This document shows, one piece after another, positions 5,975 through 15,129 of a stretch of 15,342 nucleotides of DNA. Within the stretch, counting starts at the first letter, position 1. Each line of letters opens with the position of its first letter. Below the pieces are notes generated by a model. That model was not told where the DNA came from. It did not search any database and saw only the letters and a program-made list of their open reading frames with translations. Location: assembly GCA_041609995.1 (NCBI GenBank), contig JBFIPU010000064.1, positions 1 to 15,342 of the forward strand, given 5' to 3'. Source of the DNA: JABDOU01 sp041609995. GTDB taxonomy: Bacteria > Actinomycetota > Acidimicrobiia > Spongiisociales > SHLN01. The position numbers and the translations under genes were made by a program.

Positions 5975-6000
5975 ATTGTGCTCAGGCCGCATGGCACAAT
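5975..6000. promoter_or_regulatory. Inverted repeat between tRNA-Asn and small membrane protein
   Basis: ATTGTGC (5975-5981) and GCACAAT (5994-6000) form perfect 7 bp arms with a 12 nt spacer. It lies 18 bp upstream of the tRNA (minus) and 36 bp upstream of the small gene at 6037 (plus). The geometry suits a dimeric regulator on a shared divergent promoter. TACGAT (5972-5967, minus) could be the tRNA -10. The arms themselves resemble -35 elements (TTGTGC), so overlap with promoter elements in both directions is also possible. Confidence 0.35.
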
Positions 6001-6036
6001 ACGTATGTCCATGCTATCGACCAGTGAAGGGACGGG

Positions 6037-6162
6037 ATGAAGCGCCTCATCATGCTCGGCGTAGTAGGAGCACTCACCGCACTCGTATGGGACGAGAAGC
6101 GGCGCGAGATGCTGATGGAGAAGGCCGCCGCCATCGCAAAGATCGCCAGTGAGCGGATGAAG

Positions 6163-6174
<12 letters not shown>
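6037..6174 (+). CDS. Small membrane-anchored protein, 45 residues, unknown function
   Basis: ATG 6037 opens 45 codons ending at TAG 6172-6174. A purine-rich GAAGGGACGGG sits just upstream as a modest ribosome binding site. The protein starts MKRLIMLGVVGALTALVWDE, a positively charged end plus one short hydrophobic segment (residues 4-18). It continues into an amphipathic, Lys/Arg/Glu-rich helix (DEKRREMLMEKAAAIAKIAS). The pattern recalls short YtxH-like envelope proteins, but no family is recognised. Its last 12 bp overlap the end of rpoD tail to tail. Codon third positions are as GC-rich as in neighbouring genes. It is real by start signal and composition, but unproven. Confidence 0.55.
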
Positions 6175-7331
<1,157 letters not shown>

Positions 7332-7332
<1 letters not shown>

Positions 7333-9113
7333 CAGAACAAAGCCTGATCCTGCTCCCGCAGCTCTTGCCTCTCATGCTCTAACGCTAACAAGGCCCGAAA
7401 CTGCTGGGAATATGCTTCTGGCTGGCCGTCCGGGTCGAGCCGATCCAGCGACGATCGGGCGGCGGCGATCCGATGGTCGAGGTCGAAGAGCCGTAGGCGC
7501 ATGAGCAGTTCGTCGGGTTTGGCGAGCGGCCTACGGTCCATCGCCAATGCGCGCAGGAACCGGGACCCGGGGTCGTCGCCGTCGCCGATGATGCTGCCCA
7601 GGTCCGGACGAGCCGTCGGGCTCAATTCGTCGATGCGAGGGCGCATGGACGCATATGCCTCCTGCAGCCGGGGGTGGGAGATCAAGGGGCTGGCGTCCGT
7701 GGCTCGGACCACGGGATCGTTGGCCATGAGCAGGCGCAGCAATGCCGCCTCGGCCTTGTCGCGGCCGGTGCGAAGAACGATTGCGTCGCCGGCAGCAGGC
7801 GCCTCGGCGCCGGTCCTGGGCGCCGACTTCCGGCCCACCGCCCGAATCGCATCGGTCACCACAGAAAGGTCGACCCCGGTGCGCCGCGACACCATCACCG
7901 CGTACTCGTGTTGTACCACCTGGTCCGGATGGCGGGCGATCACCGCCGCGGCCGACCGGATTGCCCGGCCCCGCGCCTCGGGCTCATCGAGGTTGTGGCG
8001 TTCGAGCTCCCGGTCCAGACGGAATTGCAGCAACGGAATCGACTTTTCGATCGCCAACTGAACCTCGTCGATGCGGCCTTCCTGTACGAGGTCAGCCGGG
8101 TCTCCTCCCCCAGGCATCAGGGCCATGCGGAGGTCGAGGTTGACCGGATTCTCCAGTTCGAATCCTCGTAACGCGGCACCGGTGCCGGCCTCGTCCGCAT
8201 CGAAGGCGAGTACCACCCGCTCGGTGAACCGGCGGAGCAACTCCAGGTGGCGTTCGCCGAACGCGGTGCCGCACGTGGCCACCGCTATCGGACGATCGGC
8301 CGCGTGAAGGGCAATGACGTCGGTATAGCCCTCGACGATGACGGCCTCGCCCGAACGCACAATCTCCGACTTGGCCCAGTTGAGCCCGTACAGCAGTCTC
8401 GACTTCTGATAGACGGCGCTTTCGGACGAGTTCAGATACTTTGGGCCGCTGCCATCCAGCAGCCGGGCGCCGAAGCCCACCGCATCACCGCGAACATCGA
8501 AGATGGGGAACATGACCCGGCCTCGAAAACGGTCGACCAGTCGCCCCTGCCGGCTCTTCATTGCGAGACTGGCTGCGATCAGCATCGATTCTTTGATGCC
8601 CCGCTTCGTGAGATGGGTCACCAGCGCTGACGGACTGGGAGGGCTGAATCCGAGCTGGAATTGTTCGACGACCTCGATGCCGTATCCCCGGCTGCGCAGA
8701 TACGAGCGCGCCGATCCGGCATCGGCCCCCTGCTTCAGCCGGTCGTGATAGAAGTCGACCGCGGCCGCGATGGCCTCCAGCATCGACTCTCGATCGCTCC
8801 GGCGCTGCTGGTCCTTCGGGTCGAGCTTAAGCGCGATACCGGCCCGCCGGGCCAGGAGCTCCAGCGACTCGACGAAGTTCAGGCTCTGGACGGTTTGCAC
8901 GAACTTGAACACGTCCCCGGCTTCGCCGCAACCGAAGCAGTGATACAGACCCTTGATACCGTCGACGGACATCGAGGCGGTCTTCTCCCCGTGAAACGGG
9001 CAGACCGCCATGGAGGAACGCCCCGTTCGACGAATCTTGGTGACCTCGCCGACCAGCTCGACCAGGTCTGTCGCTGCCCGCACACGCTCGATGTCGTCAC
9101 GTGCGTAACCCAT
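7332..9113 (-). CDS. dnaG: DNA primase DnaG
   Basis: 593 residues, normal length for bacterial primase, which lays RNA primers for the replisome. The N-terminal zinc finger (about 35-65) has Cys38, His41, Cys59 and Cys62 (CPFH ... CFGC). The RNA polymerase core follows, with 'RFRGRVMFPI' (196-205) and the TOPRIM signature 'VIVEGYTDVIAL' (258-269; Glu261, Asp265) plus 'AFDADEAG' (303-310; Asp305, Asp307) for the metal ions. The C-terminal 430-593 is the variable helicase-binding part. ATG 9113 lacks a Shine-Dalgarno. TACACT (9125-9120, minus) ends 6 nt before it, which suggests leaderless mRNA. It precedes rpoD with one-base overlap, a compact form of the macromolecular-synthesis operon in which primase and sigma are made together. 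Confidence 0.97.
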
Positions 9114-9119
9114 GAGGCG

Positions 9120-9154
9120 AGTGTACCCGCTCGCGTCAGCGCCACTTCTGGCGC
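9120..9154 (-). promoter_or_regulatory. dnaG-rpoD promoter region with hairpin
   Basis: TACACT (9125-9120, minus) fits TANNNT and lies 6 nt before the dnaG ATG. No good -35 is seen at 17 nt (GAAGTG). That spot is inside a perfect palindrome, GCGCCA-CTTC-TGGCGC (9139-9154), which could be an operator over the -35 or the weak end hairpin of the decarboxylase gene; it has no T-tract. Which role it plays is open. Confidence 0.4.
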
Positions 9155-9199
9155 GAGAAGAGCACGAAACGCGTGAACGCCGGTCGGCTGGAAGCGCCT

Positions 9200-10558
9200 T
9201 CAGGCGAGGTGGTCGAGGATCTCGGCGATGTCGTGCGCGGTGGTGGTCGGGTTGACGATCGCCAGGCGCAAAATGGTCTCGCCTTCGAATTCGGACGGCA
9301 GCACGAACGCAATGCCTGCTTCCAGCATGCGTTCACTCCATTGCTGGTAATCGGACTCGGACCATCCGAGCCGACGAAAGGCGACGATCGACAGCGTGGG
9401 TTCCTCCAACAGTTCTACGTGAGGTCGTTCGTCGATCAGCCGGGCCGCCTGGTTGGCCACATCGAGCGTCTTTTCGATCGCATCCCGATACGCCCGGGTT
9501 CCATACGTGGCCAGTGAATACCAGAACGGCAGGCCCCGGGCCCGGCGGGAGAGATGATGGGCATAGTCGGACGGGTTCCACTCGTCCCGTTCATTGATCG
9601 GGTCGAGGTATCCGGCGTGCTGCGTGTGGGCCTGGCGGGCGAGCTCGGGTTCGCGGTAAATGAGGGCGGCGCAATCGAACGGCGCAAAAAGCCATTTGTG
9701 CGGATCGAGCACGATCGAGTCGGCGTGCTCGATCCCCTCGAAGAGATGGCGCTTGGATGGGGCTGCCAGCGCCGCCCCGCCGTAAGCACCGTCGACGTGC
9801 ATCCACAGATCATTGGTCTTGGCGAGAAAGCCGATGGTCTCGAGGTCGTCGATGACGCCGAGGTTGGTGGTCCCGGCAGTGGTCACCACCGCAAACAAGC
9901 CCTCTCGCTGTTCGTTATCCAGCTCGTCCAGCCGCCGCCCGAGAGCGGAACCGGTCATCCGTCCGTGCGCATCGGGTTCCACCAGCACGACGTCTACATC
10001 CATCACGTCGGCGGCTGCCTGAATGGACGAATGGCTGCGTCCGGTGGCGAGCAGCGACCACCTCTTCGGCCGGCGTTCGCGCCGGTCGGCGGCCGCAAAC
10101 CGGGCGGCCACCAGAGCCGACAGGTTGCCGGCCGTGCCACCGGAGACGAAGCAGCCGCCGGCCGTTTCCGGGAGGCCGGCCAGGCCCGCCAGCCAGGCGA
10201 GAGCCTGGTTCTCCGCATACACGGCGCCGGCGCTTTCCAGCCAGGACCCCCCATACAGCGAGGACGCCGCCACCACCAGATCGAACAGGACCGAAGCCTC
10301 GGTCGGAGCGCTGGGGATGAATGCCAGGAAACGAGGGTGATCGACCGAGATGCAGGCCGGTGCCAGATGCTCGACGAACAAGCGCAGCGCTTCATGCCCG
10401 CCGATTCCGTCCGGTGTGATGGTCTGGCCGACCACTTCGCGCAGGTATGCGGCCGGGACCGGGCCATCGAGGTCCGGGGGGTCCATGCGAACCCGCTGGA
10501 GGGCGTATTCGAAGACGGCCCGGGCGAGGTGGTCGGTGTCTTCGTCGTATCGATGCAT
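9200..10558 (-). CDS. Group II PLP-dependent decarboxylase (aromatic amino acid / glutamate type)
   Basis: 452 residues, the usual length of the Pyridoxal_deC family. Conserved elements are in order: 'HPRFLAFIPSAPTE' (74-87) at the active-site entrance, 'GCFVSGGTAGNLSAL' (135-149) for the phosphate, 'GRSHSSIQAA' with His176 stacking on the cofactor, 'TTAGTTNLGVIDDL' (226-239), 'MHVDGAYGGAAL' with Asp256 holding the pyridine nitrogen, and 'DPHKWLF' with Lys288 as the Schiff-base lysine. The enzyme removes the carboxylate of an amino acid as CO2. Substrate (tryptophan, tyrosine, DOPA, glutamate, 2,4-diaminobutyrate) cannot be settled by eye. The promoter just upstream suggests it is transcribed alone, or reads through into dnaG 86 bp later; no T-tract terminator is visible between them. 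Confidence 0.92.
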   Translation of the reverse strand: MHRYDEDTDHLARAVFEYALQRVRMDPPDLDGPVPAAYLREVVGQTITPDGIGGHEALRLFVEHLAPACISVDHPRFLAFIPSAPTEASVLFDLVVAASSLYGGSWLESAGAVYAENQALAWLAGLAGLPETAGGCFVSGGTAGNLSALVAARFAAADRRERRPKRWSLLATGRSHSSIQAAADVMDVDVVLVEPDAHGRMTGSALGRRLDELDNEQREGLFAVVTTAGTTNLGVIDDLETIGFLAKTNDLWMHVDGAYGGAALAAPSKRHLFEGIEHADSIVLDPHKWLFAPFDCAALIYREPELARQAHTQHAGYLDPINERDEWNPSDYAHHLSRRARGLPFWYSLATYGTRAYRDAIEKTLDVANQAARLIDERPHVELLEEPTLSIVAFRRLGWSESDYQQWSERMLEAGIAFVLPSEFEGETILRLAIVNPTTTAHDIAEILDHLA

Positions 10559-10566
10559 GTCGGGAG

Positions 10567-10595
10567 ATTATCCGTTCGAGTTGGACCCGGGTCTA
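10567..10595 (-). promoter_or_regulatory. Leaderless promoter of the decarboxylase
   Basis: On the minus strand, TAGACC (10595-10590, 4 of 6 to TTGACA) is separated by 17 nt from GATAAT (10572-10567, 5 of 6 to TATAAT). The -10 ends 8 nt before ATG 10558, so the transcript would begin at or within 1-2 nt of the start codon. No ribosome binding site is present, which agrees. The 89 bp between this gene and the ATPase gene holds no strong terminator. Confidence 0.6.
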
Positions 10596-10647
10596 TCCCC
10601 GCGGGAGAGTCCGGGACGATCTGGATGGGGCCTCATTGCGCCCGATC

Positions 10648-12195
10648 TCAGTCGGCCGGCACGGCCCGCTCGTGGGCCCACCGGCGAAGAACACCGATTT
10701 GTCCGGCCCGGCTCACCGAGAGAGGAATCGTGGCACTGATCTCGGTTTCGACATCCTGCTGGCGCAGGTCCCGGTCGGCCGCGAACGCCCGATACAGGGC
10801 GCCGACGACCGCCATCTCGATCTCGGCGCCGGAGAAGCCTTCGGAGAGGGCTACCAGCCGCTCGATGTCGAAGCGCCCCGCCACCAATTCACGCTTCGCC
10901 AGCTGGAGCCGCCATATGTCGCGCCGGGCAGCAGCTGTCGGGAGATCGACGAAGAAGATCTCATCGAACCTGCCTTTGCGGAGAAACTCGGGGGGAAGGG
11001 CGCTGACGTCATTAGCGGTGGCCACGACGAAGACGCCGGGCGACCGCTCCTGCATCCACCGCAAGAACGAGCCCAGCATCCGTTTGCTGGTACCACCGTC
11101 ACCCGAACCGGAGGCAAAACCCTTTTCGATCTCATCAATCCACAAGACGGCCGGAGCCACCGCCTTCAGGGAGGTCAGTGCCCGATCGAGTCGCCCTTCG
11201 GACTCACCGATGTACTTCGAATAGAGGCGGGCGGGATCAAGGAGGATGAGGGGCACGCTCCACCCCCCGGCCACGGCCTTGGCCGCCAACGACTTTCCAC
11301 AGCCGGGGATGCCGGTCATGAGCAGGCCTTTGGGCGGCTCCAGCCCGGGGGCCAGGCCTCGAAAGGCGGGCTCCCGCAGGCGCAGCCAATCCCGCAACCT
11401 CTGCATGCCGCCAATGTCGGCCAGCGTGGCCGCGTCGGCCTCGATCAACTCGAGCATGCCGCCGCCCAGAACCTGGCGGGCCTTGACCCGCATGAGACGC
11501 GGCACGTCCAACCCATTGAGCTCTCCGTCTTCGACCGCGGCCTGCAGCAGGAGCTGTTCCGCCTGCTTGAGGCCGACGCCCATGAGTCCATCCACCAGGG
11601 ATGCGAAGTCGGCGTCCGAGAGCTGCACCAGGTTGTCACGGTCGGTCAGGTGCTGGATCGTCCGCCGCACCATGGCGGCGACGTCTTTGCGGGTCGCCGG
11701 GCGGGGCGACCACACATGTACCAGCCCCTCCAGCTCAATCGGCACGTCGTGTTTGGGCGCCGTCAGGATGAGCGTGTGCGGCTCCTCCTCGAATTGCTGA
11801 GCGATTTCCTTGAGGTGCCTGATGACTTCGGGATCGTCCATATACGGGTGAATGTCCTGGAACACGAAGATGCCGGGCTCATCGAGGAAGGCGATCGTAT
11901 CGAGGGCCCGCGTGAGCTGGTTGGTGCCGTACATCCCGTCGTTGCCGTCCAATCCGAGGCCGCGCGTCGACGACCACAACCAAAGGGGGTGTTCCAGTTC
12001 TTCGGCCACGGTTCTGGCGGCGGCCAGGAACCCTGCCTCGTCTTCGATTTCGGCCATGATCAGGCCGTGACGCGCCTGTAGCAACACCCCGAGGTCATGC
12101 GTGGTATCCACCCAGTGGCTATCGGCACCGCCGGCGGTCGACTCAACGGTTCTGACCGGGAGGCAGGCATCCATCGGGGACACGCCATCTGCCAC
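10648..12195 (-). CDS. Ycf46-like AAA+ ATPase
   Basis: 515 residues. The N-terminal half (about 33-250) starts 'DLGVLLQARHGLIMAEIEDE' and runs 'LWLWSSTRGL', then 'GIFVFQDIHPYMDDPEVIRH'. This is the vestigial first domain typical of Ycf46, with no Walker A. The C-terminal half is a full AAA+ module: Walker A GIPGCGKS (295-302), Walker B VLWIDE (350-355), sensor-1 TAND with Asn395, arginine fingers near Arg406/Arg409 in 'FLRKGRFDE', and sensor-2 helix 'GFSGAEIE' (453-460). It is close to the FtsH/proteasomal ATPase branch but has no membrane or protease domain. Cyanobacterial Ycf46 is linked to inorganic carbon use; bacterial role elsewhere is unclear. The start is uncertain: ATG 12195 (15 bp after the previous gene), ATG 12174 or GTG 12111 all lack a ribosome binding site, and homology seems to begin near residue 33. 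It ends the operon. Confidence 0.85.
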   Translation of the reverse strand: MADGVSPMDACLPVRTVESTAGGADSHWVDTTHDLGVLLQARHGLIMAEIEDEAGFLAAARTVAEELEHPLWLWSSTRGLGLDGNDGMYGTNQLTRALDTIAFLDEPGIFVFQDIHPYMDDPEVIRHLKEIAQQFEEEPHTLILTAPKHDVPIELEGLVHVWSPRPATRKDVAAMVRRTIQHLTDRDNLVQLSDADFASLVDGLMGVGLKQAEQLLLQAAVEDGELNGLDVPRLMRVKARQVLGGGMLELIEADAATLADIGGMQRLRDWLRLREPAFRGLAPGLEPPKGLLMTGIPGCGKSLAAKAVAGGWSVPLILLDPARLYSKYIGESEGRLDRALTSLKAVAPAVLWIDEIEKGFASGSGDGGTSKRMLGSFLRWMQERSPGVFVVATANDVSALPPEFLRKGRFDEIFFVDLPTAAARRDIWRLQLAKRELVAGRFDIERLVALSEGFSGAEIEMAVVGALYRAFAADRDLRQQDVETEISATIPLSVSRAGQIGVLRRWAHERAVPAD

Positions 12196-12210
12196 TGCCC
12201 CGGTCTGCGG

Positions 12211-13323
12211 TCAACCAGAAAGGGCCGTCACCGTCCTCTCGGCCCCGGACAGCCATTCAGGCCGGATCTCGACCCCCCACCCGGGTGCATTCGGTATGTC
12301 CACCATCCCGTCCCGCACGGTGAGCTCCGGGTCGTAGATCCCGGATTGCCATGGGTAGTAGTCCTCCCCTTCGATCGACCACTCGACCATACCGGCTGCG
12401 TTCGGAATGGCCCCCATCATGTGGAGCGTGAACACGGTCACGAGCGAAAGATTGGCCGAGTGGGGAAGGCACGGCAGGCCCGCCTCGGCTGCCATGGCCG
12501 CCACCCGCATGGCGCGCACCAGGCCACCGACGTAGAGAATGTCCGGCTGGACGACGTCGAAGACCGGCGTGTCGACCATCCGCTGCCAGGTGGCGAGATC
12601 GCAGTCCTGCTCGCCTCCTGCAACCTGAATGGACCGAGCATCGAGCGCCTGGCGCACCGCAGCCGTCTCTTCGTATTGCCAGTAGGGGCATGGCTCCTCG
12701 AAATGGGTGACCCCGGCGTCGTCGAGGAAGACGCCGACCTCGATGGCCCGGGCGGAGGAGTATCCGCAGTTGGCGTCCACCATCAGCTTTGTGGCGGGGT
12801 CCAGGGCGCCGGCGACGGCGGGCACGATGGCCTCGGTACGGCCCGGCCGCTCGTCCCGGTCGTGCCCGTTCTCGCTCCCGATACGGAACTTGGCGGCGCG
12901 GTATCCGTCGGCCTGCTGGAGCCGGGCCAGCCGCGTCGCCTCGGCCTCGGGTTCGATGTCGCGTCGCATGCTCGATGCGTACACCGGGTAGAGCCGGGGT
13001 TGTCCGCCCAGCAGCTCACACACACTCACGCCCGCCAACTTGCCGCGCAGATCCCAGATGGCGGTGTCGAGACCTGCCAGCGCCCGCCGCAGGTACGAGC
13101 CGGGGAACTTGAACTCGATCTCGACGATCTCGTCCAAGATGACCTCCAGATCGCCGACGTCACGCCCCACTGCATGCGGGGCCACCTGTCGGTGGAACAC
13201 CTGGGCCGAAATGTCCGCGTTGTAAGTCGAAAGCTGTCCCCAGCCCTCGTCGCCAGAATCGGTCGTCAGGCGCACCAGCCCGACGTCGGGGGTCGAGTAC
13301 GTTTCCAGCCGGCTGACCTTCAT
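12211..13323 (-). CDS. Mandelate racemase / muconate lactonizing enzyme-family protein (acid sugar dehydratase-like)
   Basis: 370 residues, enolase superfamily. Metal ligands fall in order on the barrel: Asp183 ('MVDANCGYSS'), Glu209 ('HFEEPCPYW') and Glu238 ('AGGEQDCD'). The general bases are Lys145 with Arg147 ('AAKFRIG', a KxR version of the usual KxK) and the Asp261-His288 dyad ('VVQPDILYVGG', 'LPHSANLSL'), which places it in the mandelate racemase subgroup. Members abstract the alpha proton of a carboxylate, mostly to dehydrate aldonic or aldaric acids. The exact substrate is unknown. ATG 13323 lies 4 bp after the dehydrogenase stop and has GGTGAG upstream. The frame is open further upstream to 13644, but that extension only shadows the dehydrogenase. 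Confidence 0.9.
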   Translation of the reverse strand: MKVSRLETYSTPDVGLVRLTTDSGDEGWGQLSTYNADISAQVFHRQVAPHAVGRDVGDLEVILDEIVEIEFKFPGSYLRRALAGLDTAIWDLRGKLAGVSVCELLGGQPRLYPVYASSMRRDIEPEAEATRLARLQQADGYRAAKFRIGSENGHDRDERPGRTEAIVPAVAGALDPATKLMVDANCGYSSARAIEVGVFLDDAGVTHFEEPCPYWQYEETAAVRQALDARSIQVAGGEQDCDLATWQRMVDTPVFDVVQPDILYVGGLVRAMRVAAMAAEAGLPCLPHSANLSLVTVFTLHMMGAIPNAAGMVEWSIEGEDYYPWQSGIYDPELTVRDGMVDIPNAPGWGVEIRPEWLSGAERTVTALSG

Positions 13324-13327
13324 CTGC

Positions 13328-14410
13328 TCACCGCTCGAAACGAACCAGGTTGCGAACGACGGTCCCTCTCTCGACTTGGGCGATGGCGTCATTGATCTCC
13401 TCCACCGGATAGATGTTGGAAACCATCCGGTCGAGCTCCAGCGAACCAGCCCGGTAGAGATCGAGCAACTTCGGGACGTCCCGGCCCAGGCGGCCCGAGC
13501 CCATCTTCGACCCCAGGTAGGTCTGAGCGTTGTCGGCCAAGTCGGTGACCTCCACCTCGGTTCGCAGCCCATAGGGAGGCATGCCCACGAACACCACCGT
13601 GCCCCCCCGGCGGACCATCGCCTTGGCCTGGTCGACCGCCGCACCGACCCCGACGGTGACGAAAACGTAATCCGGGCCGATGGCGGCGGTCACCTCCCGG
13701 GCGGCGCCGACCACATCGGTGCGCGAAGCATTGATCAAATCCGTCGCACCCAGCTCGGCTGCATGATCGAGCTTGTCGTCGATGAGATCGATGGCGATGA
13801 GGGGTTCGCACCCGAGCGAAGCCGCGCCCTGGACTGCGCTGAGACCCACACCGCCGACGCCGATCACCGCGACGCTGGATCCAGGCGTCACTGACGCGGT
13901 ATTGGTGACCGCCCCGAACCCCGTGAGCACGCCACAGGCCAGCAGCGAGGCCGACTCCAGCGGAACATCGGCGGGCACCGGCACGACCTGGGAGCGATGG
14001 ACGACGGTTCGGGCGGCGAACGCCCCGGTGTTCAGGCCCTGGGCAATGGCTTCCCCGTCTTGGCCGGTGAACGGAGAATCCTCCGGGAACGAGCCGATGC
14101 ACAGATTCTCCTCGCCTCGCGCGCAGTGGAAGCACGCACCGCAGGTTCGGAGCAGGCCAACGAGAACACGCTGACCGCGCTCGATCGCGGCGACCCCCTC
14201 CCCCACCGATTCCACGACCCCGGCCGCCTCGTGGCCGTAGATCGCGGGGGTCGGCCCACCCCAGCCTCCCTTCAAATACGTGATGTCACTGTGGCAGATC
14301 GCACAGACCTCGATGTCGACCCGCACCTGGTCCGGTCCCGGTGGAGCCACTGCCACCTCTTCCAGCGCCAGCGGCGCGCCATGCGTGCGGCACACAGCGG
14401 CCTTCACCAT
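13328..14410 (-). CDS. Zinc-dependent alcohol dehydrogenase (MDR superfamily)
   Basis: 360 residues. Catalytic zinc ligands are Cys39 ('CAICHSD'), His60-Glu61 ('YGHEAAGVVESVGEGV') and Cys159 ('LLACGVLTGFGA'). The structural zinc uses Cys90, Cys93, Cys96 and Cys104 ('RTCGACFHCARGEENLC'). The Rossmann fold has GVGGVG (184-189) followed by 'LIAIDLIDDK', where Asp after the second strand favours NAD over NADP. Spacing and 'TNTASVTPGSSVAVIGVGGV' resemble the class III / mycothiol- or NDMA-linked branch of actinobacterial alcohol dehydrogenases. It oxidises an alcohol to aldehyde or ketone. It overlaps the HAD phosphatase by 7 bp and is followed 4 bp later by the enolase-family gene, so the three are translated as one operon. 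Its product may be the precursor of the acid acted on by that enzyme (inference). Confidence 0.92.
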   Translation of the reverse strand: MVKAAVCRTHGAPLALEEVAVAPPGPDQVRVDIEVCAICHSDITYLKGGWGGPTPAIYGHEAAGVVESVGEGVAAIERGQRVLVGLLRTCGACFHCARGEENLCIGSFPEDSPFTGQDGEAIAQGLNTGAFAARTVVHRSQVVPVPADVPLESASLLACGVLTGFGAVTNTASVTPGSSVAVIGVGGVGLSAVQGAASLGCEPLIAIDLIDDKLDHAAELGATDLINASRTDVVGAAREVTAAIGPDYVFVTVGVGAAVDQAKAMVRRGGTVVFVGMPPYGLRTEVEVTDLADNAQTYLGSKMGSGRLGRDVPKLLDLYRAGSLELDRMVSNIYPVEEINDAIAQVERGTVVRNLVRFER

Positions 14411-15129
14411 ACGGAGAGCTCCTCGATCGACGTGATGACGGCATCTGCCTCGCTCCCCACGACACAGGTTCCGTCGGGTCTGGCCACCGCCACCACCCCG
14501 GCGGCGCCGGCACGGCGGGCGGCCCCGATGTCGGTGTGGGAATCGCCCACCATCAGGATTCGGGACGGCTCGAGCTCGAACGTTGCGGCCAGCGCCAACA
14601 CACTCGCCGGATCAGGCTTGGGATCCCAGGGGCCGTCGCCGGCGGCCACCGCCGCCACCAGGTCGGCTACGCCCAGGGTTCGCAGATCGGAGAAGATCTG
14701 GTCGGCGTCGTCGCTGGAAGCGACTGCCAGGATCAGCCCGGCCGATGCCAGCCGCTCCATCGCCCCGCGCACGTCACCGATCGGGTACAACTCCAGTGCG
14801 ATGCCTTCCATCGCCGTCGAGGCGGCCGTGACGCGCGCTGCTGCCGCTTCACCATCGTGGCCGTGGGCCTGGAGTACCCGCCGGGTCCGGTCGTTGATCT
14901 GGGCCACCGATTCGGATGCCATCGAACCACCGTCGACCAACGTCCCGTCCGGTCCGACCCCGAGTTCGACCGCCAGCGCCGCCTTCAAGCCCGGCTCGTC
15001 ACCCGCCACGGCCGAGAGCCAAGCCTGCCCGAGAGGGCCCCACGTCAAATCGAGGTCGATCAGGGTCCCGTCCTTGTCGAAGATCACCATGTCAACGTCG
15101 AAGGCGGCCCGGCCGGCGGACACGATCAT
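14404..15129 (-). CDS. HAD-superfamily phosphatase (phosphoglycolate phosphatase-like)
   Basis: 241 residues. HAD motif I is 'VIFDKDGTLIDLD' with Asp18 as nucleophile and Asp20 as acid/base. A helical cap follows (about 28-115). Motif II is 'LAVASSDD' (Ser138/139), motif III Lys171 in 'PWDPKPDP', and motif IV 'MVGDSHTDIGAA' (Asp196, Asp200 for Mg). This is the phosphoglycolate phosphatase / beta-phosphoglucomutase branch with a C1 cap; it probably hydrolyses a phosphorylated small metabolite. The Lys in place of the usual Phe/Leu between the two Asp residues is common in the Gph-like 'DKDGTL' group. ATG 15129 overlaps the previous stop in ATGA, and its own end overlaps the dehydrogenase start. 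The frame extends upstream to 15300, but that stretch duplicates the previous gene in another frame. Confidence 0.88.
   Translation of the reverse strand: MIVSAGRAAFDVDMVIFDKDGTLIDLDLTWGPLGQAWLSAVAGDEPGLKAALAVELGVGPDGTLVDGGSMASESVAQINDRTRRVLQAHGHDGEAAAARVTAASTAMEGIALELYPIGDVRGAMERLASAGLILAVASSDDADQIFSDLRTLGVADLVAAVAAGDGPWDPKPDPASVLALAATFELEPSRILMVGDSHTDIGAARRAGAAGVVAVARPDGTCVVGSEADAVITSIEELSVW

Noticed and set aside
5943..6152. 69-codon plus-strand frame across the tRNA
   Set aside because: It starts inside the tRNA-Asn gene antisense and gives a His/Arg-rich nonsense-like protein; the frame at 6037 is better.
9554..12081. Long plus-strand open frames (over 500 codons) across the decarboxylase and ATPase genes
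   Set aside because: They lie antisense to well-supported enzymes with catalytic motifs, lack start signals and read as Arg/Gly/Pro/Ser-rich shadow protein.
12097..13395. 432-codon plus-strand frame over the mandelate racemase-family gene
   Set aside because: Antisense shadow of a gene with all metal ligands; its composition is not protein-like.
13324..13644. N-terminal extension of the enolase-family protein
   Set aside because: It runs through the 3' end of the dehydrogenase gene in another frame and does not look like family sequence.
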